NCBI GenBank assembly: GCA_009760855.2
Contig: WPIO01000005.1
Coordinates: forward strand, 7,350,001-7,414,000
Source: Cristatella mucedo
Taxonomy: Eukaryota > Bryozoa > Phylactolaemata > Cristatellidae
DNA: 64,000 nt
Direction: 5' to 3'
Positions 55,830-64,000 of the stretch are shown one piece after another; positions within the stretch are counted from its first letter, which is position 1, and every line of letters starts with the position of its first letter. Both the position numbers and the translations under genes were made by a program. The notes under the pieces are model-generated. The model saw only the letters and a program-made list of their open reading frames with translations, made no database searches and was not told where the DNA came from.

Positions 55830-56340
55830 TATTTACCATCTTTTTATCCACTCCTAAGAAAGCCAAGTGCTTGGCCATCGCAATAGTAATTTAGAAGAAC
55901 GTTTCCAAACTATCATCCTCGGTAAGATAAAATGACTTGGGTAGTTCATCCGTTGAGGAGAACCCCTCATCATTCTGATCTTCTCTCACCTCTGAGTGCA
56001 ATGTCTCTTAAATTCTTCGTTTCAACTCCACTAATACACAAGGCCTGCGTAGGAGTTATGCTGAAGAGTTCTTTACAGCTTGCTCTGTGCCTAAGCGACT
56101 TTCATTTCGCATGATGTAATAACAATAATTTGCATGGCACCCTCAGAGAACTCGATCTCTTTCTAGGAACACTCGAGTAGCCACCTCCTTAATCTCCACT
56201 GACAAAGAGAAAGTGAGAAGTGAGCTGAGTCAGAAGGGCATTTGAGGAATCTAATAGCTTAGAATTAGCAGCTCAGCACGGATTAAAAGGGCGTGTCACA
56301 GTTGGCAGCGAGAGAGCGTTAAAGTCTTGGTCTGTTTCTA
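55830..56340 (-). mobile_element. LINE-B 3' region remnant, duplicate copy
   Basis: Partner of 45350-45860 with the same block order, including the minus-sense LINE tail 'ggcaccctcagagaactcga' near 56140 and 'cagttggcagcgagag' near 56300. Confidence 0.6.
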
Positions 56341-56689
56341 TGGAACATCTCGCTAAAATAGTCTCCCAGGCTAAAAATACCAAACGCTCTCTACATCTTG
56401 TCCCAACCGTGATCGTTTTCAAAAATTTTCTGTCTCACCAGTTTTAAGTTTCAATGACGGGGTTAACATGTTGTCCTATAGGCTGCAATCACAGTATCAT
56501 TTCCGACTGCCCTCTATGGTTCTTTGCGTTAGAAATTGATATCTTCGTGTACTAGTTAATTTGAGTATTAATACGATCAAAGTTGCTTTCATCATTCAAG
56601 TAATTTGACTTCTGAGCTAAAGGTGAGTCATGATCTAACACGTTCCGGGACATTGATATTGTCAAAAGCTGGTTTCAGTCGGCTGCCCT

Positions 56690-57955
56690 TTGACTTGACC
56701 CTCCCATAGACCGTACTACCCTAATATACTGCTACAAATCGATGCTAGCCAACGCCCGTGACGAGTTGGAACCTATGTTTAGACAACGGGCCAGTCCACA
56801 CCTAGATACCATTTAGTGTAAGGGTGACATAAAAAGCACAAGCACTACTAAAAGTACACTTGAGAAGGCCAAACAGCCGGAACGCACTGCCTACCGATCG
56901 GCAGTTGGAAAATGTAACAGGCTTCAGCAATCTATTTTAGTTCAAGTTAAGTCCGTACATCTTATTGAGAAGTCATTGAATCACAGATTAATAGCCCAAA
57001 AATGGTGATGCGCTTTATCGACCATCTTCCTAACCGCTCTCAAGCAAGCACACTGCCCAGTGATCCGAATAATGGCTTAGCATACCAGTTCTCCACATTC
57101 TGCATTAGTAAAATACAATGAACCCTTGGCTCCATACTCTCACCGACATAATTTCCCACTACATTACCGACCCCTACTTCTTTCACACTTCTTTGCCTGT
57201 TTCTACTAAGTTCGCTTCTAAGCTATGCTGCTAGGCTAAACAAGACCCCAAGCTATTTAGAACCTGTCCTGACAGATTTCCCTACGAGGTGTAAGACCCG
57301 CCCTAAAAGACATAGTAATTATGTCCCGGGCTATCGGCGATTTCTCGTAACCTCTGAAACGGCAATTTGCAGCCCACTCTTTTATAAAGCCTACCCAAGA
57401 TTATGAGAATTTCAGCAGGTTTTGTTCGTTCTCTGACCTGCCTGTTTTATCAAAGACACTTAGATGAGTAGTGGCCTGGTAACAAAACGATGTTCCTACT
57501 TCAATAGACAGTGACATCATGCTCAGATCCAACATTTCTATTAGGCTATTCAATGAAAACATCATTGGTCTCGCACCAATTTTCTGAACAAGGCGAATTA
57601 GGGACAGGCCTATTTATTAGTCCTCCTAGATGTTTATTCAGCATTAGATACTATGGACTATGCGATCCTTTCGGAGCTCCTTTCCAAAAGTCCTCACATT
57701 GCTGGCTTAGAGCTACCTCAATGAGAGATGTGAGGGTGTACATATTAACGGCTGCCGGTCAGCTAAGGAAGGCCTTACAGTACGGAGCACCTCTTAATGC
57801 AGTCATAGACCTTTCTTCTCACTAGCTTCCTCTGGCTGATGCTCTCGCCTAACACAATCTTGGTTTTCATCTCTACATCTGCAACGAAGCTATCCCTAAA
57901 CTTTAACCATTGCCGTGATTCTTTGCATCTGATTTACCCAATTTCCTCACAGAAT
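56690..57955 (+). mobile_element. L2/CR1-type LINE ORF2: pre-RT linker and RT N-half
   Basis: The longest stretch of upstream ORF2 here. The linker at about 56860-57000 reads KPERTAYRSAVGKCNRLQQS-like and 'VKSVHLIEKSLNHRLIA', matching the Arg/Lys-rich pre-RT region. RT blocks: DLPVLSKTLR (57437-57466, 'NLPFLSKXLE'), then after shifts 'GQAYLLVLLDVYSALDTMDY' (57606-57665), which is RT motif A with its catalytic Asp kept, and RDVRVYI/NGCRSAK before the PQGS block. Many stops. It ends where a minus-strand LINE tail begins. Confidence 0.75.
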
Positions 57956-57964
57956 GCACCTACG

Positions 57965-58060
57965 ACAGAGAGATTGAATAGTAAGAATAATAATAATGCA
58001 CTTGATAAAGCGCCCTCGGAGAACTCAATCTCTGTCAAGGCGCTTTACATTTGCTGAAAA
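57965..58060 (-). mobile_element. LINE 3' tail remnant
   Basis: (AAT)n then the minus-sense terminal motif 'gataaagcgccctcggagaa', 'ctctgtcaaggcgctttaca'. Comparable to 46488-46600 in unit 4, where it also follows LINE RT and Gypsy sequence, so it may be the same insertion. Confidence 0.75.
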
Positions 58061-58649
58061 GGAATGGCGACTTCCAGGATGTTAAAGATAAGACCAATGA
58101 GAGTGCAGTATTCCAACCCGGTATTATTGAAAGCTGTCAAGCTAATTTTGGAGTTTAGTTGAGCTAGCAAGATTTCAATAATGTCTGCCCGTAGTCTCTG
58201 CACACATTCTAAAACGAATTTTCTTTAGACTAATGTAGTTCCTCCACACTGATATTTCTTAGCTAAGAAAGATCTTCAAAACCGTTGCCGACTTAGATTA
58301 AATAATTCCAATACAATTTAATCTTATGCGAAATAATTTATGGAATTTTGCATGTCAGTCTCTTTATTCAGGACTCCTGAACTGTTTCATTAATCGTCCT
58401 TAACCTGTTCAAAGATCGACGGCTATTCTAGTCTGTTGGGCCTAGTTGTCACCCCAGTTTTCTAAAAGCTTCACCGACTCATTATCATTCTTCATACCGA
58501 TTTAAAGATAATTTATCTGGCGTACAAGTCGCTTCATACTCTTGGCACAGCCTACGAGTGCTGTGCTCTTCCAATGTGTCCACGAGTCACCCACTCCTTG
58601 GCGTATTAGATTACCTAATGTCACGCACTGAATTCAAACCTTCTGGTGA
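58061..58649. other. Anonymous DNA
   Basis: No recognised element. By position it should hold the unit 5 RNase H/integrase, but I find none of their blocks. Confidence 0.35.
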
Positions 58650-59480
58650 TTGAGCCTTCATTTCGTATTATGCACCTGGAGTGAGGAAATTTCATCTCAC
58701 TCAGGACTCTTTTCTCACGCAACGACATCCACCGTCCTGTCGCCATGCATGGCACATCCTTTCCAGCGGTCCTCAGCTGCTACTTCCATGCTACTCACTA
58801 TCTCAATGGCTCTTTTGACTCAGCTATGCTTCTCACATTTCTTTGTTCTCACTACATCAAGTCCATGCGGACCACACTATGACTTTCTTTCCGTTTAATA
58901 AACCGTCTGATGAATAAGAATCTGCTGAACTTATTGATAAACCGAATGCTTAGATCTTCAATGACATCTGTTACATCCGCGAATACAGAGCAAAGTTCTT
59001 AAGCAGACCCACATGCCCGCCACGGCTTGGCGCCTACATGCCTAGCTGAACTAGTGCACTAGTTCCAGATTCTGCGTGCTCTCAGGTCCTCTATGGACAA
59101 TATATTAGTGTTCCGTTCTGCGGCTTATAAACCTTTGGCGACAAAGAAGCTTTTACTCTGGGGGTCCTAGACTGCGGAATTTACTTCCTCAGCTCCTGTA
59201 AGACAGTTACTGCCCAACAACATCTGGCCTCCTGCTGAAAACGTTGGCACATCCTTTCAAGCCGGCCTTAGCTACTGCTTCCAGGCTACCCACTTTTTGG
59301 ACTGCCCTCCAAACACAGCTATGCTTTCGCTTTCTGTTTCTTTGCCTGAGATGAAGTCTTTTCGCTGTAGTATGTTCACTGAACAGTGCTTTAGCTTTGA
59401 GTTTGCTATAGAAAGCTCTCTTGCCTAACACCCGCCAAACCTCTATGAATTTGTTGATTAACAGGCAGAGATACATAAAG
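58650..59480 (+). repeat. Two U-segment fragments in direct repeat
   Basis: 58735-58870 and 59240-59370 are alignable with each other ('ggcacatcctttccagcggt'/'ggcacatcctttcaagccgg', 'cagctatgcttctcacattt'/'cagctatgctttcgctttct') and with the U segment at 19840-19930 and 49780-49870. 58990-59130 matches the preceding U block ('ccacggcttggcgcctacat'). Confidence 0.6.
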
Positions 59481-59499
59481 TTTCATTACATAATGATCC

Positions 59500-59840
59500 C
59501 ACAGCCTAGAACACATTCCGGATATCGCAATTTATAACTAACTTGAATACATTTAAAAAAGCTGTCAACGTATTTGCGGCTCACGGCGTGTAAAGGGTCT
59601 CTTTGAATTGTCCTTTTTGTGCTTATGCCTGCTGATGCCGTATATGTTGTCCGTAACCATATTGACAAGCTTCCTTAAAGCATACGTCAAGTACCCAGAC
59701 AAAGATGAGGTTCTGAGAGGGTGCTATACAAATGTGTTATTAATATTGTGTTACTGTTATACAGTTGATACAACTCTTACTCTCCAGCAAGGAGTTGTAT
59801 TGTGCCTGGAAAGAGATTTTGTTCTCTTAAGGAGCTTTTA
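59500..59840 (+). mobile_element. LINE 3' UTR remnants, two tails
   Basis: 59500-59745 matches the end of ORF2 and the UTR ('acatttaaaaaagctgtcaa', 'tatgcctgctgatgccgtat') and ends in a worn terminal motif. A second terminal motif 'tgcctggaaagagattttgt' follows at 59800-59840. Confidence 0.6.
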
Positions 59841-60089
59841 AAGTAATTTTCTATTGATTTAGGCCTTGAAATTTACTTATCCGTAATTGTGCAGCTGAAA
59901 AATTATGAAAAGTAAATGTTTTAGGCTCATCAGATTACTATCTTTCTAAATCTTTGAGATTGTTTTTACACTTAAATCTAAAATTGATAGCAGCAGTTAG
60001 CATACACTAATAAAGTCGAAGACTAAGTTCACGTGGGGCTTTTTTTATTCGATGGGCTGTACTCAATCTTTTATGAAAACCACAACTAT

Positions 60090-60945
60090 AGAAATATTTG
60101 AATGCGATGATCCAGAGAATTACCATTATTGTGATGTGATTGTCAAGCACAATTTAGGCTTTCATTTCTATGCAGATGACACTCAGTTGTACCTTTACTT
60201 TGATCCCTGCCGGCTTTTGAGCACGTCGAATTCTCTCAACTCTCTTGCTGCGTGTATTGATGACATTCGCACATCAGCAAATTTTCTTCAATTAAATGAT
60301 GATACAACTAACTTACTAGTTATGGGCAAACCGATTGTGATTGAGACATTGTAAAGGCTAGCCCACAAAATTGGCTTCCAGCATATATCCTGTTGAATCT
60401 GCAGGAAATTTAGGTGTCATGTTCCAAAGTGAGTATACATAAGACGACCAATTCACCTCCAAAGTCAAGTCTGCTTACTTTCAGCTACATAACCTTGCTA
60501 AAAGTCAGAGTTTCGTAGACAAGGATACTACATATAAATTGGTCCTCGTATTTGTGACATTCCGTTTCAACTTCTATAAGTCACTGCTTGCTGGCCAACC
60601 GGAGTGCAATCAGGTGCTTACAGCTGGTGCAAAACTCTGCAGCTAAGCTTGTCTGTCGTGAGCGTCGCAGTTGCCGAATCACACCACTTCTCGCTGAACG
60701 GCACTGGCTACCAGTCAAGCAACGCATCAGCTTACAGGTTTTGTCGCTCACTTTTGTTCCCTTCATTCTTTGACTCCAGCCTACCTATCAGATCTACTAT
60801 CCCACCAGGCTAAGCATCTTACCACCCACTTTTCGGAAACTAACTGTTTACCTATACCCCATAAAAACCTCAAATCCTTTGGAGATTGAGTTCTATAAGG
60901 ACGCTTTATCAAGTGTATTATTGTTATTATTATAGTGCTTTGCCA
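60090..60945 (+). mobile_element. L2/CR1-type LINE with YADD palm and internal deletion
   Basis: The frame at 60052-60354 has KHNLGFHFYADDTQLYLYFD (RT catalytic YADD), then SNSLNSLAACIDDIRTSANF and TTNLLVMGKP. The C-terminal module in frames at 60588-60813 includes NRSAIRCLQLVQNSAAKLVC and ITPLLAERHWLPVKQRISLQ. At about 60888 the sequence jumps from 'aaatcctttggaga' to 'ttgagttctataaggacgct', deleting the C-terminus and 3' UTR but keeping the tail and (ATT)n. Confidence 0.88.
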
Positions 60946-61769
60946 CTAATAATCCAAAACTTAGTTACTACATAAAAACCTAATGTTTCAACGAGTATAT
61001 CGCTTTCCAACTTTTTCAAGCTGATATGGTGAATGATTATCAAACGACTCCAGCTGTTGACCCTTATCTATTAATAATTGTACTTATAGCTCAACTGCTG
61101 TATCACACATTTTCATCATACTTTACGTACTGATGGAACACGTTTTGCACGCTTGCCCAAGTTCAATTCGAGCCCACTGTTTACCGATATCGATTATTTT
61201 CTATTAGACAAAGTATATCCTGTAACAAACTAGACAATGATTGTGATGGAATTATTCATGAGACTGCAAAAACATTAACCCCATATTTTGTCCTGAGTAT
61301 TAAATGTTATTTGGCAATTGTGTATTCCTTAAAAGTATAAAAAATGTTCAATACCTCCAAGAAACATCTCTTTTGCGAACTGGACAATGATATATCTGTG
61401 ATTTATCTTTTTTCCATAGCATAGCCAAAATAGCTACGGGAAAAGATATTCCTCCTAGCCTGAATAAAAAACACGTGCAGAATGTTTTTCCACATAGCAG
61501 TGCTAATTAAATCATACCGTAAGCTAACTTTGACGTTCTAAAAATGTAAAACACTTTTCTATTTGATGTTTCTTTGTTTAATGGATTGCTAGAGAAGGAC
61601 GTTATGACAGGGCTTTAACAATTTTTTCTTCTTATATTATATCATAACTATTATTAACTTCCTTAATGAGAATTTCCAATAACATAAGTAGTTGAGATAC
61701 AGCAGCCTTATGCCTACCTTTTAAGTTTAGTTCAAACTACCTAAGTGGAAGCCGATGTGATTGCAGATG
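60946..61769. other. Anonymous AT-rich DNA
   Basis: About 820 bp with no recognised feature between two sister LINE copies. Confidence 0.4.
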
Positions 61770-62365
61770 TACGATTTCACATCTAAGCACGTGACACTCA
61801 GACGTACCTTTTCTGTAATCCCTCCCAGCCCTCCAGCACGTCAAATTCTCCAAACTCTCTCGCTGCATCTATAGATAACATCCGCACACTAATGGAAACA
61901 AACTTTCCTAAATTGAATGATGATAAAACTAACCTACAAGTTGTATACATGTGTTTGATTCAGAAATAGGAATAATCTAACGCTTAAAATTGGCTCTACC
62001 AGCATTTCTCCTGTTGAATCTGCACGCAATCTAATTGTCATGTTCCAAAGTGAGTATAAATAAGACGACCGAATCACCTCCACAGTCAAGTCTGCTTACT
62101 TTCAGCTACATAACAGTGCTAAAAGTCGGAGTTTCTTAGACAGGGATACTACATATAAATTAGTACACGCATTTGTGACATCCCGTTTCAACTTTTATAA
62201 GTCACCGCTTGCGGGTCTACCAGCGTTTGCAATCAGGTGCTCACAGCTGGTGCAAAACCTTGCTGTTAGGCTTGTCAGTCGTGAGCTTCGCAGTGGCCGC
62301 ATCACACAACTTCTCGCCGACCTGTGCTGGATTCTAGTCAGGCACACACTGACTTTCTAGGTTCT
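61770..62365 (+). mobile_element. L2/CR1-type LINE fragment, sister of the 60.1-kb copy
   Basis: Starts just after the RT palm ('gacgtaccttttctgtaatc'). It covers SLAASIDNIRTLMETNFPKL-like sequence and the frame 62175-62360: TSRFNFYKSPLAGLPAFAIR, CSQLVQNLAVRLVSREL, ITQLLADLCWILV. It shares private variants with 60420-60580 ('gtgagtataaataagacgac', 'atactacatataaatt'). Truncated at 'tgactttctaggttctgtca'. Confidence 0.82.
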
Positions 62366-63764
62366 GTCATTAACTAATAGCTTCATCTATTCTTTCTTTT
62401 GGACAGAGAGATAGCAGGTTGCGACTATGCTTATTAACTACTGAACAATTTTCTAAAGTGTGTCCTTATTTAATTTTAAAATTTGAACGCCGCTACTAAG
62501 CAAAGACTGTATATTGACAGAAGGGTATGAGGCGGCTTCCGGAAGCTGTTTCTTAAACGTGAGTTAAAGCACATAAATAAATCTCTAATAAATATTTACT
62601 TTTAAGTATTGTACAAATTCTGTGTAACTTCAATATGATTACATGCGAATTATATTTTTTTATTTGATTGAATCAATTATTCGATTCAACGCCATCCATA
62701 ATATTCAACAGAGATAATTCGTCCGTGATTAACTGGAAATGCTTAACTTTCCAATGTGTCAGCGTCCCGCTTACAAAGGCAGAGTTTGTGAGAAATAATT
62801 ATATTTGTGTAGTCTTTTGAGGTTTAGCTCTTTCGAAACAACACGATCAATGAAGCAAATCGTATTACACGAATTTCCGTATCGTTGTTGAATGTAGCTG
62901 CACATTTTAACCGCCGTTTAATAGTTTAAATAGCCAACCTTACGATCACATTTTTGCTGCACACAAGTGGCGCCATATCATTTTGAGAGCTAACTTTACA
63001 CCTCTCATAGATAAAAGCAACTGCACTAGTAAATTGTGTCTCCGGTGGTCTGTGCTTAACATGTGCAGGCACTGGATGATAAGTGCTAGCTGCTTAGTAG
63101 CCCTTCAAAGAGTTGAGCAATGAAATCTGTACAAATACGGTAGGTTAAGGAAGACAGAAAGCTGGCAGTTGAGGCATGTTTATAGAGGCACAGTCATTAG
63201 AATCCAGTCTAGTGTCTATCACTGCTGTTAGTTCTAATGCGTGGTCAAGAACCGGATAGGTTATTGTTGTTGGTTTGTGGCATACTAAATGCACATTCGA
63301 TGATAACATTTTCACAGTAGCCCATGATATTTGGTGGGCCCGGAATAGAAAGAGGGGAGAACTTGCTAATTTTACTGACATAAAGGACAGTAACAAGTGC
63401 TGGACACAGCAAAAGGCTTTAAAGAAACTCTATACTTTCTAATTTCCTATAAAACTTATAGTTACAGAAAATATCTGTTTAGTGTCCTGAGAAAGCTGAA
63501 TCTATTTCTTGGAACTGTAAATTTGATCGACGAGGAAGCATGTCGATGGCAATGATCAGAAAATATTAAAAAAATCATGTTATTGATATAAATTTAAATA
63601 TGTCTCTCCAAATTAATATGTGCTCAACACGAATATGACAGCCAAAGTGCAAAATTAGCTTTTTTAATACGCAATTAATATTACTGTGTAAATCACAAAA
63701 TGTAAGCCAATAGCGACAAGCCTACGGTTAATACCTATAACAATTTGAAGTAATGAGCTACTTA
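62366..63764. other. Anonymous AT-rich DNA
   Basis: About 1.4 kb. A short string 'tatattgacagaagg' at 62508 resembles the 3' side of SINE-B but nothing else of it is present. The minus-strand frame 63145-63396 has no recognisable motif. Confidence 0.4.
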
Positions 63765-64000
63765 TTAAATTGCTTCACCTTTTTCTCGAGCAGCTGTTCG
63801 GGAGTATCTAGAGTGTCCAGCAGTAGTAAGCCAGCATTTAAGTGAACCATTTTCCATGGCATTTTTTCCCATTGTTGCGATATCTTTATGAAAACGTTCG
63901 CCATGTTCATCACTAACCATAACGAGGTCGTCAGGAAAGAAGTTAAATAGGAATGAGAGAACTTGATCTTTAGAAACGTTTTTCCGCAAAGCTACCGATA
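63765..64000 (-). pseudogene. Frameshifted remnant of a multicopy SDEHGERFH-type gene
   Basis: Minus strand, running off the window. One frame reads FFPDDLVMVSDEHGERFHKD then IATMGK (about 63880-63960). After a frameshift the next frame gives 'HGKWFT', stop, 'MLAYYCWTL', stop (63808-63860). Together these follow the order F-P-E-N-L-x-x-V-SDE-x-GERFHQDI, M-E-K-R-Y-Q-G-K-W-S and M-L-A-D-Y-C-W known to me from multicopy uncharacterised proteins in arthropods, cnidarians and other animals. Function unknown, probably spread by a mobile element. At least one frameshift and two stops. Confidence 0.75.

Noticed and set aside
17285-59840. CRISPR-like or phage-like repeat array
   Set aside because: Repeats are kilobase-sized eukaryotic retroelement units with no short regular direct repeats and spacers.
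62500-62560. SINE-B copy
   Set aside because: Only about 15 bp ('tatattgacagaagg') match; no head, body or tail.

Overview
No host protein-coding gene, rRNA or functional tRNA can be supported anywhere in this window. It reads as repeat-rich intergenic DNA of an animal nuclear genome. All recognisable coding sequence is decayed mobile-element sequence: Ty3/Gypsy reverse transcriptase, RNase H and integrase, L2/CR1-type LINE ORF2, and fragments of hAT-type and other multicopy genes. There are also two tRNA-derived SINE families, long CT and CA/TA microsatellites, and a MITE that resembles the SPIN hAT family. SPIN-like elements are known from several tetrapods and a few invertebrates, so this points to a metazoan but does not fix the lineage.

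Layout. From 1 to 17.27 kb the window is mostly anonymous DNA. It carries a 0.9-kb pyrimidine minisatellite (1.77-2.70 kb), scattered LINE fragments, SINE-A at 6.04 kb, and SINE-B at 0.15, 10.3 and 12.5 kb. A hAT (ZMYM1/DUF4371-like) transposase fragment lies at 7.8-8.3 kb. A roughly 1.2-kb composite segment occurs twice (8.93-10.08 and 14.31-15.68 kb). From 17.28 to about 59.8 kb the window is a head-to-tail array of one composite unit. Each unit runs: anonymous leader 'U' segment, Gypsy RT, RNase H and integrase, a tRNA-like SINE-A, then a 5'-truncated LINE 3' end. Six units can be followed: 17.28-19.03, 19.04-24.37, 24.38-31.99, 31.99-39.40, 39.40-48.83 and 49.06-59.84 kb. Units 2 and 3 are a younger 7.25-kb tandem duplication, and each contains an older internal 2.3-kb duplication of RT-RH-INT. 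Units 4 and 5 share a block of later insertions and so are also duplicates. From 59.8 to 64 kb there are two sister LINE copies and, at the right edge, a frameshifted remnant of a multicopy gene with a SDEHGERFH motif.

How the parts relate. The parts do not cooperate as genes. The LINE family probably supplied the enzyme that mobilised SINE-A, because the two share a 3' tail motif. The array looks as if a Gypsy copy carrying SINE-A and LINE fragments was multiplied by duplication rather than by fresh transposition, since the internal junctions are the same in every unit. Almost every element has stops and frameshifts. The least decayed are the LINE 3' ends at 6.68-7.45 and 51.13-52.07 kb.
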